From: Microbacterium sp. MAH-37
GTDB taxonomy: Bacteria; Actinomycetota; Actinomycetes; Actinomycetales; Microbacteriaceae
Assembly (NCBI RefSeq): GCF_009758255.1
Contig: NZ_WSEN01000004.1
Coordinates: 434,001 to 498,000 of the forward strand
Direction: 5' to 3'
Length of the DNA: 64,000 nucleotides
The notes under the pieces are model-generated. The model saw only the letters and a program-made list of their open reading frames with translations. It was not told where the DNA came from and ran no database searches. The position numbers and the translations under genes are program-made. Shown piece by piece: positions 43,110-51,918 of the stretch (position 1 is the stretch's first letter; every line of letters starts with the position of its first letter).

Positions 43110-43152
43110 GCCGTTCGTCCCGGTATCCACGTCGGATACCGGGACGAACGGC
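43110..43152. repeat. Perfect 19-bp hairpin between convergent genes
   Basis: GCCGTTCGTCCCGGTATCC (43110-43128) and GGATACCGGGACGAACGGC (43134-43152) enclose the loop ACGTC. A partial direct copy (GCTCACGTCGCGGTTCGTCC) stands just upstream around 43061-43080. It separates the MerR and EamA-like genes and may terminate both. Confidence 0.8.
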
Positions 43153-43185
43153 GATCCGAACGCTGCGGTGACCGATGGGCCGACG

Positions 43186-44031
43186 CTACATCCCGAGCCT
43201 GATCGCGACGATACCCAGCGCCGCGGCGACCGTGGCGGTGATGCCCACCGCGCCCGGCTTCTCCTTGAACACCAGCAGGCCGATCAGTCCGGCGGCGACC
43301 ACCCCGGTCTCGCGCAGCGCCGACACCAGCGCGAGCGGCGCGACCGACTGCGCCCAGATGACGATGGTGTACGCGGCGAGCGACAGCACTCCGCCGATCG
43401 CGCCGACCGGTGCGTGCCGGCGGAGACCCGCCACGTGCGCACGACGGTCGCGGGACAGCAGCAGGCAGCACAGCGGAACGGTGATCCCCTGCAGGAAGAA
43501 CAGCCACGCGGCGTAGCTCAGCGGAGCGCCGGAGGCCCGCACGCCCAGGCCGTCCACGAACGAGTACGCCGTCACGCAGGCGCCGACGGCCACCGCGAGC
43601 AGCAGACCACGGCGCGGCGTGCGCTGCCGCCGCGCGAAGGCCAGCGCGAACAGGGCGCCGATCACGATGGCGACCCCGCCGAACTGCAGAGTGGTGAGGT
43701 GCTCGCTGAGCAGCGTCACGGCAAGAACGGTCACGCCGAGCACCGCGAGCCCGCGGGTGAGCGGATAGGCCACGCCGAAGTCGCTGTGCGCGTAGGCGGC
43801 GGTGAGCAGGATCAGGTAGGCGGTCTGCAGCACGGCGGACACGGCCAGAGCCGGCCAGGATGCGGCATCCGGGAGCGGCAGCGACAGACATCCGATGCCG
43901 CCGACCACGAGATAGACGAGTCCGATCAGGGACGAGCAGACCAGCCGATCGGGGATGGCCTTCGCGATCGCGTTCCAACTGCCGTGCATCACCGCCGAGC
44001 CGAGCACGGCGAGGAGGACGACGGAGCTCAT
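43186..44031 (-). CDS. EamA/DMT-superfamily transporter
   Basis: A 281-residue membrane protein with ten predicted helices arranged as two five-helix EamA repeats (AVLGSAVMHGSWNAIAKAIP, LIGLVYLVVGGIGCLSLPLP, YPLTRGLAVLGVTVLAVTLL, and later LVSALRETGVVAAGLIGLLV). Glu at the ends of helices 4 and 9 positions is typical of the family. It probably exports or imports a small metabolite. ATG at 44031 overlaps the stop of the preceding phosphodiesterase gene (ATGA), so they form an operon. A much longer open frame upstream of this start is antisense noise. Confidence 0.82.
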   Translation of the reverse strand: MSSVVLLAVLGSAVMHGSWNAIAKAIPDRLVCSSLIGLVYLVVGGIGCLSLPLPDAASWPALAVSAVLQTAYLILLTAAYAHSDFGVAYPLTRGLAVLGVTVLAVTLLSEHLTTLQFGGVAIVIGALFALAFARRQRTPRRGLLLAVAVGACVTAYSFVDGLGVRASGAPLSYAAWLFFLQGITVPLCCLLLSRDRRAHVAGLRRHAPVGAIGGVLSLAAYTIVIWAQSVAPLALVSALRETGVVAAGLIGLLVFKEKPGAVGITATVAAALGIVAIRLGM

Positions 44032-44879
44032 GAGCTGAACGGGTGCCCTGGCAGGTCGTCGTCGGCGGGCAGCCCCAGCGCCGACAGCACGTGCGGCAGC
44101 ACGTCGGCGTGATCGACCGTCGGCTGCGCCCCGGGGCGGATGCCGGGACCCGCGGCCGCGATCCAGGCCAGACGCTCCTCGTCGCTGTCGCCGCCATGGT
44201 GGCCGGCGTCCCGGTGGCCGTGGTCGGTGAGAACGATGACGGTCCAGTCCTCGTCGCCGCGCATCGGGCGGGCGTCGATCGCTGCGCGCAGCACGCCGAG
44301 CTGCTCGTCGCAGCCCTCGATCGCCGCGCGGTAGCGGTCGGTGACCCCTTCGGTGTGCCCGACCATGTCGGGCAGCAGCTCGTAGACGAAGACCGCGGTG
44401 TGGTCGTGGGCGAGCAGCTCGCGGGCGACGCGCGAGGTCACCGCGTCGTCCATCGCGGCGATCAGATCCAGGTCGTCCGTGTTCTCGACCCCCGCGGGTA
44501 TCGGCGGGCGATAGCCGCCCCCGTGGAACAGCGGGCCGCCGGAGACCTCTTCGACGAGCGGCGCCCAGCTTCCGGCCGCGAAGGTCGTCGCGCCGGGCCG
44601 AGCCGCGCGCACGCGGCGGAGCACATCGGGATGCCGGTCGAACGCGTTCCGGCGGAAGTCGTTGTCGTGCACGCCGTGCCGGTCGCGGTACACACCGGTC
44701 GCCATGGTCGACCAGACGGGACCGGAGATCGTCGGGTTCGCGTCGTGGACCCGCACCGTGGCGAGGAACCCCTCGGCGGCGAGAGCGTCCAGGTGCGGGG
44801 TGCGGACCGAACGGAGCACGTCGTCGCGGACGCCGTCCCACCCCACGATGAGCACGTGCTGCGTGCGCGCTGCCGACAT
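44028..44879 (-). CDS. Type I phosphodiesterase/nucleotide pyrophosphatase-like protein
   Basis: A 283-residue alkaline-phosphatase-superfamily hydrolase. The metal-binding GWDGVRDDVLR and nucleophile region HDANPTISGPVWSTMATGVY (Thr/Ser) stand near the N-terminus, and VIVLTDHGHRDAGHHGGDSD supplies C-terminal Asp-His ligands. LPDMVGHTEG is the third conserved segment. Such enzymes split phosphodiester or pyrophosphate bonds; the substrate is unknown. ATG at 44879 has AAGGGAA upstream. It is divergent from a LysR gene and overlaps the EamA gene, so LysR may regulate both. Confidence 0.85.
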   Translation of the reverse strand: MSAARTQHVLIVGWDGVRDDVLRSVRTPHLDALAAEGFLATVRVHDANPTISGPVWSTMATGVYRDRHGVHDNDFRRNAFDRHPDVLRRVRAARPGATTFAAGSWAPLVEEVSGGPLFHGGGYRPPIPAGVENTDDLDLIAAMDDAVTSRVARELLAHDHTAVFVYELLPDMVGHTEGVTDRYRAAIEGCDEQLGVLRAAIDARPMRGDEDWTVIVLTDHGHRDAGHHGGDSDEERLAWIAAAGPGIRPGAQPTVDHADVLPHVLSALGLPADDDLPGHPFSS

Positions 44880-44944
44880 GTCGTTCCCTTCGTCGTCGTC
44901 CCTCCACGCTAGGACCGGACGCGGCGGCACTTTCGCAAGGAGGG

Positions 44945-44958
44945 TTATGTGAACATAA
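44945..44958. promoter_or_regulatory. LysR-type operator TTATGTGAACATAA
   Basis: A 14-bp palindrome (TTATGT-GA-ACATAA) about 10 bases before the LysR ATG and 65 before the divergent phosphodiesterase ATG. Low GC content and position between divergent genes match LysR binding sites. Confidence 0.65.
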
Positions 44959-44967
44959 GGTGAATTT

Positions 44968-45819
44968 ATGACTCTCGCGCAGCTCCGCGTGTTCGAGGCC
45001 GTGGTGGCCGAGGGCGGGTTCGCCGCAGCCGCCCGTGCCCTCGGGGTCAGCCAGCCGGCGGTGTCCGCCCAGCTCGCCGCGCTGGAGAAGGCGCGCGGCC
45101 TGCGGCTCATCGATCGCGGCACCGGGGCACCGACGCCCGAGGGGGCCGCACTCCACGAGATCACGCGCCCGCTGTTCGCGCTCGCCGACCGCGCCGAGCA
45201 GCACCTCGCGCAGGCCGAGCGCCTCGGCGGCGAGCCCCTTCGCATCGCCGCCGACTCCCCGGGACACCTCATGCCCCTGCTCGCACGGATGCGTGCGCAG
45301 CATCCGGATCTGCGGTTCGTGGTTACCGGAGGGAACGCCTCCGAGGCGCTCGACGCCGTGCGCTCGGGGAGCGTGGAGATCGCGATCGCCGCCGAGGTTC
45401 CCGAAGATCGAACTTTGCACCGCGTGGTCCTGCGCAGGCAGGATCTCGTCGCGGTGGTGCGCACCGATCACCCGAGGGCGGGTGACAAGACGCTGCGCCT
45501 GGCCGAGCTCGCCGGCGAGCCACTGATCGGCCGGGAGCAGGGCAGCGTGACACGCTCCGCTCTGGAGCGCGCGGCGGCGGATGCCGGTGTTCCGCTGCGC
45601 TACGCGATGATCGCCGACACCCGCGAGGCGGTGCTCGTCGCCGCAGCCGCCGGGCTGGGGGTGGGGATCGTCGCCGAGGACGAGATGCTCGATGACCCGC
45701 GCCTCGTGATGCTCGACCTCAGCGCACCGGAGATCCCCGTCACCGAGTATCTGGTCTGCCGTGCGGGCTTCGAGGACACGGCCGCCTGGGGCGCGCTGAT
45801 GGCCGCACGGCCCGCCTGA
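44968..45819 (+). CDS. LysR-family transcriptional regulator
   Basis: A 283-residue activator with an N-terminal helix-turn-helix (LRVFEAVVAEGGFAAAARAL GVSQPAVSAQLAALEKARGL, residues ~6-46) and a periplasmic-binding-like effector domain (DLRFVVTGGNASEALDAVRS, EIAIAAEVPEDRT, AAAGLGVGIVAEDEM). AAGGTGA precedes the ATG. It is divergent from the phosphodiesterase-EamA pair, the usual relation of LysR to its target, so it probably controls them. The coinducer is unknown. Confidence 0.9.
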   Translation: MTLAQLRVFEAVVAEGGFAAAARALGVSQPAVSAQLAALEKARGLRLIDRGTGAPTPEGAALHEITRPLFALADRAEQHLAQAERLGGEPLRIAADSPGHLMPLLARMRAQHPDLRFVVTGGNASEALDAVRSGSVEIAIAAEVPEDRTLHRVVLRRQDLVAVVRTDHPRAGDKTLRLAELAGEPLIGREQGSVTRSALERAAADAGVPLRYAMIADTREAVLVAAAAGLGVGIVAEDEMLDDPRLVMLDLSAPEIPVTEYLVCRAGFEDTAAWGALMAARPA

Positions 45820-45837
45820 TCGAGACATCCCCGGATC

Positions 45838-45892
45838 CAGGTCGCGAAATTCGTCGGAAAGACACCGCCGGAGCGACGAATTCTGCGACCTG
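45838..45892. repeat. Imperfect 19-bp hairpin behind the LysR gene
   Basis: CAGGTCGCGAAATTCGTCG (45838-45856) and CGACGAATTCTGCGACCTG (45874-45892) pair except at two inner positions. A partial further copy (GACGGATCCTGCGACGGG) follows near 45915. It lies between the convergent LysR and second LacI genes. Confidence 0.7.
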
Positions 45893-45977
45893 AGCGGAGG
45901 GAGGGCCGCCGGAACGACGGATCCTGCGACGGGAACGATGGCCTGGCAGGAGCCGGGCGGGGCCGCGAGCGTGCGGC

Positions 45978-47063
45978 TCAGCGCACCGGCGGAGCGGCGA
46001 CCGAGTCGCGGTGCACCAGGTACGTGCCGAGGATGAGGTCGTCCTCCGGGGTGCGCGCGAAGGCATCGTGCTCGGACAGGGCCGCGCGCAGTGCTTCGCG
46101 GCCCATCTGCTCGAGCGGCACGTGCACTGTGGTGAGCTTCGGAGACAGGTCGACGGCGAGCGGGGTGTCGTCGTAGGCCACCACGGACATGTCCTGCGGG
46201 ATGCGCACGCCGGCGTCCCGCAGTCCGTCGTAGACGCCCGCGGCGATCGTGTCGTTCACCGCGAAGATCGCCGTCACGTCAGGGGCGTCGTGGAGCAGCG
46301 CCTGCGTCGTGGCGTGACCGGCCGCGCGACCGAATCCCTCGGTGCGGATGATGGTCTCGTCGATCTCGATGCCACGTGAGTCGAGCGCGCGCAGATAGCC
46401 GTCCAGGCGTCGTGAGATCGACGGGATCTCGCGCTCGCCGCCGAGGAAGGCGATGCGGCGGTGCCCCTTCGCGATGAGGTGCTCGGTGACTGCGAAGGCA
46501 CCGCCCTCGTTGTCGTAGGCGACCGATCGGGTTGGCGAGGGGATCGTGAGCGCCGGATGGGCGCACAGCACGAGGCGGCTGCCCATCGCCTCGAGCGATT
46601 CGGCGCGCTGCACCAGCTGGCGCTGGTACGGCAGGTCGACGCGCGTGCCGCTGACCAGGATGACGGCGTCGACTCGGCGCTCCTGCATGAGATCGATCAG
46701 GGTCATCTCCTGGCCAGGGCGGGACCCGGTGGTCGCGATGATCGCGAGCCGCCCGGACGCCTGCGCCGCCTGCTCCAGACCGCGGACCATGTATCCGAAG
46801 AAGGGGTCGACCAATTCGGGCACGATGATGCCGATCGTGCGCGTATCCGAGCGAGCGAGCGCTCTCGCGTTGGCGTTGGCGGCGTAGCCGAGCTTGGACA
46901 CTGCCCGCAGCACGCGATCGCGGGTGCCCGCCGCGACCGGGTAGTTGGCATTCAGCACGCGCGACACGGTCGCTGTCGAGACGGATGCCAGCTCGGCGAC
47001 ATCACTGATCGTCGCGGGTCGCCGCGTCGCCGGGCGAGACACGTGGTCAGAAGTCGAAGACAC
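45978..47063 (-). CDS. LacI-family repressor of the second sugar locus
   Basis: A 361-residue protein with a LacI helix-turn-helix (TISDVAELASVSTATVSRVL, about residues 18-37) and hinge (AANANARALARSDT), then a sensor domain (TIGIIVPELVDPFFGYMVRG, DAVILVSGTRVDLPYQ, IAFLGGEREIPSISRRLDGY, AIFAVNDTIAAGVYDGL). The start is GTG preceded by GGGGGATC. It stands at the end of the reverse-strand pair with the 2-hydroxyacid dehydrogenase, upstream of the ABC genes. The palindromic AGTAAGCGATTACT sites near 48.1-48.25 kb are the likely targets. Confidence 0.9.
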   Translation of the reverse strand: MSSTSDHVSRPATRRPATISDVAELASVSTATVSRVLNANYPVAAGTRDRVLRAVSKLGYAANANARALARSDTRTIGIIVPELVDPFFGYMVRGLEQAAQASGRLAIIATTGSRPGQEMTLIDLMQERRVDAVILVSGTRVDLPYQRQLVQRAESLEAMGSRLVLCAHPALTIPSPTRSVAYDNEGGAFAVTEHLIAKGHRRIAFLGGEREIPSISRRLDGYLRALDSRGIEIDETIIRTEGFGRAAGHATTQALLHDAPDVTAIFAVNDTIAAGVYDGLRDAGVRIPQDMSVVAYDDTPLAVDLSPKLTTVHVPLEQMGREALRAALSEHDAFARTPEDDLILGTYLVHRDSVAAPPVR

Positions 47064-47083
47064 GATCCCCCATCCGTGGCCGG

Positions 47084-48091
47084 TCAGGCCATGATCGCGA
47101 AGTCGGCCGGGCGCACTTCATGGTCGAAGGTACCATCTGCCGCAAACCGGCTGACCTCGGCGACGGCGAGTTCTCCGAGGCGCGCGATCTCGTTGCCCAG
47201 AGCGCCGGCGATGTGCGGGGTGATCACGACGTTCGGCAGACCGTAGAGCGGTGAATCCGCGGGCAGCGGCTCCGGGTGGACGACGTCGAGGTAGGCGTCC
47301 AGGCGGCCGGACAGCAACTCGGCGGTCAGGGCCGGGGTGTCGATGAGTGCCCCGCGGGCGGTGTTCACGATGACGGTTCCGTCGCGCATCAGCGACAGCT
47401 CCTCGGCGCCGATCATGCCGACGGTCTCGTCGGTCAGTGGCGCGTGCACGCTCACGACGTCGCTGCGCTGGCACAGTTCGGGGAGTTCGACGAGCTCGGC
47501 ACCGAGTTCAGCCGCGCGCTCGGGCGTGATGAACGGGTCGCTGAGCAGGACGTGGGCGTCGAGCGTGCGCAGCATCCGGAGCATCTCCCGGCCGACGCGC
47601 GAGGCGCCGATCACCCCGATCACGACCCTGTAGGTGCCGAGCGTGGGCATCGTGCGCGCGTCACGGGAGCCCTTGGTCTCGCGCAACTGCGCCACGAAGC
47701 GGCTCGCCCGCTTGAGGCCGAAGACAGTGCTGGCCAGCGCGAACTCGGCGACGGGAATGGCATTGGCACTCGCGCAGCTGCTCACCCGGATGCCGAGGTC
47801 GAACACCGCCGGGTCGAGGAACAGGCGGACGGTGCCTGCGGCGTGCACGATCGCACGCAGGCCCGGAGCCTTGTCGAGGATGCTCGGGTCGACGCGCGGG
47901 GTGCCCCAGCCGGTGATGAGGATCTCGGTGTCGGCCAGCACGCGGAGAGCGCGAGGGGAGTCGAGGTCGGAGAGCGGTTCGGCGTCCACGATGTGCGCGA
48001 TCCGGCCCAGTTCGGCGAGGGCCGCGGGCGGGAAGGCAGCGGCATGGGACTCGTCGTCCAATGCGAACGCCACACGGGGAAGCCAGCTCAT
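47084..48091 (-). CDS. D-2-hydroxyacid dehydrogenase-family protein
   Basis: A 335-residue NAD-dependent dehydrogenase with the split catalytic/NAD-binding architecture. The NAD motif is IGVIGASRVGREML, a slight variant of GxGxxG. SVHAPLTDETVGMIGAEEL and NTARGALIDTPALTAEL (with the catalytic Arg) precede VHPEPLPADSPLYGLPNVVI, and the His of TPHIAGALG completes the active site. The gene is divergent from the ABC permease and downstream of operator AGTAAGCGATTACT. It probably reduces or oxidises a sugar-acid intermediate of the second locus (inference). Confidence 0.88.
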   Translation of the reverse strand: MSWLPRVAFALDDESHAAAFPPAALAELGRIAHIVDAEPLSDLDSPRALRVLADTEILITGWGTPRVDPSILDKAPGLRAIVHAAGTVRLFLDPAVFDLGIRVSSCASANAIPVAEFALASTVFGLKRASRFVAQLRETKGSRDARTMPTLGTYRVVIGVIGASRVGREMLRMLRTLDAHVLLSDPFITPERAAELGAELVELPELCQRSDVVSVHAPLTDETVGMIGAEELSLMRDGTVIVNTARGALIDTPALTAELLSGRLDAYLDVVHPEPLPADSPLYGLPNVVITPHIAGALGNEIARLGELAVAEVSRFAADGTFDHEVRPADFAIMA

Positions 48092-48116
48092 TCGTTCTCT
48101 CCATCGAATCGAAAGC

Positions 48117-48251
48117 AGTAAGCGATTACTATCACGTTACTCCATTGGTACGCCAGTCGCCTGGCGAAGATCTCAGTCAGTTACTGGAACATCGGATCTC
48201 TCGTTGACAGTTCCGAGGGTGTTGGGTTACGTTCTGTAGAAATCGCTTACT
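48117..48251. promoter_or_regulatory. Divergent control region with LacI-type operators of the second sugar locus
   Basis: AGTAAGCGATTACT (48117-48130) lies 26 bases before the dehydrogenase ATG. A near-inverse copy, AGAAATCGCTTACT (48238-48251), is 42 bases before the permease start. Between them a plus-strand promoter has TTGACA (48204-48209) and TACGTT (48228-48233), with an 18-bp spacer. The second operator would cover the transcription start. The sites are 121 bp apart. Confidence 0.75.
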
Positions 48252-48292
48252 AGCGACAGATCATCCCTCACCAGAGACGTTCGGAGGATGCG

Positions 48293-49309
48293 GTGACCTC
48301 AGCACCCGTCACGAGCCGGCCCCAAGCGGCCGAGCCCGAGCCGCCGCGCAAGAACACCCGGAAGGCGTCTCGCACAGACCCTTACGGCCCGCGGAAGCTG
48401 TCATTCGGCGCCCGGTTCCGCCGTGACCGGATGATGCTCCTGCTGATCCTGCCCGGCTTCCTGTACTTCGTCGTGTTCCACTGGCTGCCGATCCCGGGCA
48501 ACATCATCGCCTTCGAGGACTACCAGCCCTACCTGGGCTTCATCGACAGCGTCTGGGTCGGCTTGGACAACTTCGTCGCGGCGTTCTCCGATCAGGCGTT
48601 CTGGTTCGCGCTGCGCAACACTCTCGTGATCACGCTGATGCAGCTGATCCTGTTCTTCCCGGTGCCGATCGCGCTGGCGCTGCTGCTGAACAGCATCATG
48701 TCGCCAGGACTGAAGAAGTTCGTGCAGAGCGTCATCTACCTGCCGCACTTCCTCGGCTGGGTCATCATCATCTCGATCTTCACTCAGATCCTCGGTCCGA
48801 CCGGCGTGATCCCGAACCTGTTCGAGTCGCTCGGGCTGCCGAGCATCAGCCCGATGACCAATCCCGACACCTTCCCGCTGCTGGTCACCGTCCAGACGAT
48901 CTGGAAGGACGCCGGCTGGGGCACGATCATGTTCCTCGCGGCCCTGGCCAGCATCGACGACGACCTGTACGAGGCGGCAGCGATCGATGGGGCGGGGCCC
49001 TGGCGCCGCACCTGGGCGGTGACGATCCCGGGCATCATGCCGATCATCATCCTGCTGCTGATCCTCAACCTCGGATCCGCGCTCTCGGTCGGCTTCGAGC
49101 AGATCATCCTGCAGCGCAACAACGTCGGCGCCGAGGCCGGCGAGGTGCTCGACACCTACGTGTACTACCACGGCATCGTCGACGGGCAATGGGGCACAGC
49201 CGCCGCCGTCGGCCTCGTGAAGGGCGTCGTCGGACTGTTCCTGGTGCTCGGCGCCAACAAGCTCGCACACGTGTTCGGACAGGATGGGGTGTACTCCCGT
49301 GAGCGTTGA
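48293..49309 (+). CDS. ABC transporter permease, polysaccharide/oligosaccharide type (LplB-like)
   Basis: A 338-residue permease with an N-terminal basic region (ARFRRDRMMLLLILPGFLYF) and six membrane helices. The typical LplB/YteP-type sequence HWLPIPGNIIAFEDYQPYLG is present. The EAA loop reads DDLYEAAAIDGAGPWRRTWA, preceded by QTIWKDAGWGTIMFLAALAS. This family imports oligosaccharide fragments released by extracellular enzymes. The start is GTG 42 bases after the operator. It overlaps the second permease by about 10 bases. Confidence 0.9.
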   Translation: MTSAPVTSRPQAAEPEPPRKNTRKASRTDPYGPRKLSFGARFRRDRMMLLLILPGFLYFVVFHWLPIPGNIIAFEDYQPYLGFIDSVWVGLDNFVAAFSDQAFWFALRNTLVITLMQLILFFPVPIALALLLNSIMSPGLKKFVQSVIYLPHFLGWVIIISIFTQILGPTGVIPNLFESLGLPSISPMTNPDTFPLLVTVQTIWKDAGWGTIMFLAALASIDDDLYEAAAIDGAGPWRRTWAVTIPGIMPIIILLLILNLGSALSVGFEQIILQRNNVGAEAGEVLDTYVYYHGIVDGQWGTAAAVGLVKGVVGLFLVLGANKLAHVFGQDGVYSRER

Positions 49310-50243
49310 GATGAATGCGCCGACGACGGTCATGCGGCTCGGCACGAAGGGCGCGCGCCGTCTGAAGGCACGGCGCCCGGTCTGGATGGAGAAGCCCAGC
49401 ATCCCGATGCAGGGACTCAAGGGCCTGGTACTGCTGGCCGTCTGCATCGCGGTCGTCTATCCGTTCCTCACAGTCATAGGCACCAGCCTCTCCACGCAGC
49501 AGGAGATCGCCGCCAACAACGGCTTCGTGCTCTTCCCGAAGCACCCGACCCTCGACGCGTACAAGACCATCCTCTCCGGAGGCATCGTCACCGACGCGCT
49601 GATCCGCAGCATCGGCATCACGCTGGTGGGCACCGCGCTGTCGGTCGCGCTGACAGTGATGATGGCCTACGGGCTGAGTCGCAAGGGCGTGATGGGCGGC
49701 AACTTCTTCCTCATGACGGCGCTGCTGACGATGCTGTTCACACCCGGCATCATCCCGACCTTTCTTGTGGTCAAGGAGCTCGGCCTGCTGAACACCTATG
49801 CCGCGCTGATCCTGCCCACCGCGCTGTCGGCGTTCAACCTGGTGATCGTCCGGTCGTTCTTCAAAGGCATCCCCACAGAGCTCGTCGAGGCAGCACGACT
49901 TGACGGCGCGGGCGACCTGCGCATCCTCTGGCACGTGATGCTGCCGCTGTCGAAGGCCGTCATCGCCGTCGTCGGCCTGTTCTACGCGGTCGGGTACTGG
50001 AACGCATTCTTCAACGCGATGCTCTACGTGAACAGCGACAAGTGGCCCCTCGCGATGGTGCTCCGTCAGTACGTGCTGCTCGGCTCCTCGCTCGATCAGA
50101 GCGCCGTCGGCGAGATCGCCGCCCCCACTCAGGCGATCCAGATGGCCGTGGTGGTCATCAGTCTGGTGCCGATCCTGCTCGTCTACCCGTTCCTGCAGAA
50201 GTACTTCACGAAGGGCGTCCTCACCGGCGCCGTCAAGGGCTGA
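49299..50243 (+). CDS. ABC transporter permease, YtcP/LplC type
   Basis: The second membrane subunit of the oligosaccharide importer, about 314 residues. Helix 1 is LKGLVLLAVCIAVVYPFLTV, and the EAA loop reads ELVEAARLDGAGDLRILWHV, with FNLVIVRSFFKGIP just before it. The start is uncertain: GTG 49299 (GGATGGGG 9 bases upstream) is preferred, ATG 49284 or 49311 possible. It partners the LplB-like permease and the downstream receptor; no ATPase is encoded. Confidence 0.88.
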   Translation: MSVEMNAPTTVMRLGTKGARRLKARRPVWMEKPSIPMQGLKGLVLLAVCIAVVYPFLTVIGTSLSTQQEIAANNGFVLFPKHPTLDAYKTILSGGIVTDALIRSIGITLVGTALSVALTVMMAYGLSRKGVMGGNFFLMTALLTMLFTPGIIPTFLVVKELGLLNTYAALILPTALSAFNLVIVRSFFKGIPTELVEAARLDGAGDLRILWHVMLPLSKAVIAVVGLFYAVGYWNAFFNAMLYVNSDKWPLAMVLRQYVLLGSSLDQSAVGEIAAPTQAIQMAVVVISLVPILLVYPFLQKYFTKGVLTGAVKG

Positions 50244-50286
50244 ATGCGGGCCCGCACCTACCCCCACCCCTCAGAGAGGACTGGAA

Positions 50287-51918
50287 ATGCCCATCAACGA
50301 GATCACCGCTGATCGTCGTACATTCCTGAAATACGCCGGGTTCGGCGCCCTGAGCATCGCCGCCGTCGGCTCGCTCGCCGGCTGCGGCACGAGGCAGGAG
50401 CTCGTCGTGTCGGACTCCAACTCGGTGAAGCTGCCGACGTTCACGAAGGCCGAGGGCTTCGCTCCCGACCTGGCGGGCACGGCCGAAGGCGTTCCGGCCG
50501 CGTACTTCAACTACCCGGCGAATCCGGTGCGCACCGTCACGACGCCGCCGCTGAACGGCGAGACGTTCAGCGCGATCACCAACATCTTCGGTCCGCCGCC
50601 GAACGCGCGCGAGAAGAACCCCGCCTGGCAGGAGATCGAGAAGCGCCTGGGAGGCAAGCTCGACATCACCGCCGTGTCGGCCGACGACTTCACGACGAAG
50701 TTCAACACCACGGTGGCGGGCAACGACATCCCCGACATGATGCTCAACGACGGCGCTTCGATCCCCGACATCATCGGGTTCCTGCAGGCCAAGTGCCAGG
50801 ACCTCACGCCGTTCCTCTCCGGCGACGCCATCAAGGACTATCCGAACCTCGCCGCCATCCCCGAGCTGTACTGGCGGCAGACCGTGCGCGACGGAAAGAT
50901 CTACTTCCTGCCGATCCCGCGCGGCGGCTCGGCAGGCCTCGGGTTCTACAACGCCAAGGCGTTCAGCGCGGCTGGAGTCGCCGACACCTCGAAGATCAAG
51001 AACGCCGACGACTACCTCGCGGTCATGAAGGAACTCACCGACGCCAAGTCCAACCGCTGGGCCTTCGGATCCACGGGGTTCGGCCTGAGCACCTTCCACC
51101 AGCTGTTCGGGGTTCCGAACCAGTGGCGCGAGGTCAAGGGCAAGCTCGTGAACGCGATCGAGACCGACGAGTACCTGGAGTCGATCTCGTTCGTGCAGAA
51201 GGCCAACGCCGCCGGATACATCGCGCCGGGCAGCGATGCGTGGACGAAGTCGCAGATGGTCAACGCGTTCACCAACGGGCAGGTCGCGCAGATCTACGAC
51301 GGCCTCCCCGCCTTCTTCAAGTCGGACGGCTACGGCGCGACCGTGCCGGACTCCGCGCCGTTCCTGCCGTTCGCCGCGGGCGGCGGCGAGCCGACCGCCT
51401 GGCTGGACAACATCATCTTCGCCAGCACCATGTTCAAGAAGAACGACAAGGCCTCCATCAAGAAGCTGCTCGGCATCGCGAATCTCCTCGCCGCGCCGTT
51501 CGGCAGCGAGGAGTACCTGCTGATCAACTACGGCGTCGAGGGCGCGGACTACACGTTGGATGCCAACGGCAATCCGCTGCCGACCCCGGCCGCGGCCGGG
51601 GACACGACGGTGCCGTGGAAGTACATCGCCGCTCCCAGTCCGGTGCTGTACCTGCCCGGACAGGAGCAGATCATCCGCAAGACCCACGCCACCTACTCCG
51701 CACTGATCCCGATCGGCGTGGAGGACCCGACGGGTACGCTGTTCAGCCCGACCAACGCCCAGAAGGGCGGCACCATCAAGCAGCCGGTCAGCGACGCCGC
51801 GCAGGACTTCATCGCCGGACGAAAGAGCCTCGACGACGTCAAGGCCGCGATCAAGACCTGGCGGTCGGCCGGCGGAGACAAGATCCGCAAGGAGTACGAG
51901 AAGGCGCTGAACAAGTGA
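50287..51918 (+). CDS. Tat-type lipoprotein solute-binding protein of the second importer
   Basis: A 543-residue extracellular receptor. The leader has a Tat motif (RRTFLK, residues 10-15) and a lipobox ending LAGC, with lipidation at C33. The body resembles LipO/LplA-type oligosaccharide-binding proteins, longer than the usual 400-450 residues: WQEIEKRLGGKLDITAVSAD, DIPDMMLNDGA, IPELYWRQTVRDGKIYFLPI. GAGAGGACTGGAA is the ribosome site. It ends where the DUF2264 gene begins (GTGA overlap) and is in one operon with the two permeases. Confidence 0.9.
   Translation: MPINEITADRRTFLKYAGFGALSIAAVGSLAGCGTRQELVVSDSNSVKLPTFTKAEGFAPDLAGTAEGVPAAYFNYPANPVRTVTTPPLNGETFSAITNIFGPPPNAREKNPAWQEIEKRLGGKLDITAVSADDFTTKFNTTVAGNDIPDMMLNDGASIPDIIGFLQAKCQDLTPFLSGDAIKDYPNLAAIPELYWRQTVRDGKIYFLPIPRGGSAGLGFYNAKAFSAAGVADTSKIKNADDYLAVMKELTDAKSNRWAFGSTGFGLSTFHQLFGVPNQWREVKGKLVNAIETDEYLESISFVQKANAAGYIAPGSDAWTKSQMVNAFTNGQVAQIYDGLPAFFKSDGYGATVPDSAPFLPFAAGGGEPTAWLDNIIFASTMFKKNDKASIKKLLGIANLLAAPFGSEEYLLINYGVEGADYTLDANGNPLPTPAAAGDTTVPWKYIAAPSPVLYLPGQEQIIRKTHATYSALIPIGVEDPTGTLFSPTNAQKGGTIKQPVSDAAQDFIAGRKSLDDVKAAIKTWRSAGGDKIRKEYEKALNK

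Noticed and set aside
44032-45828. Upstream extension of the EamA-like frame to a 880-codon reading frame
   Set aside because: The extension covers the phosphodiesterase and LysR genes in another frame; the true start is ATG 44031 with stop/start overlap.
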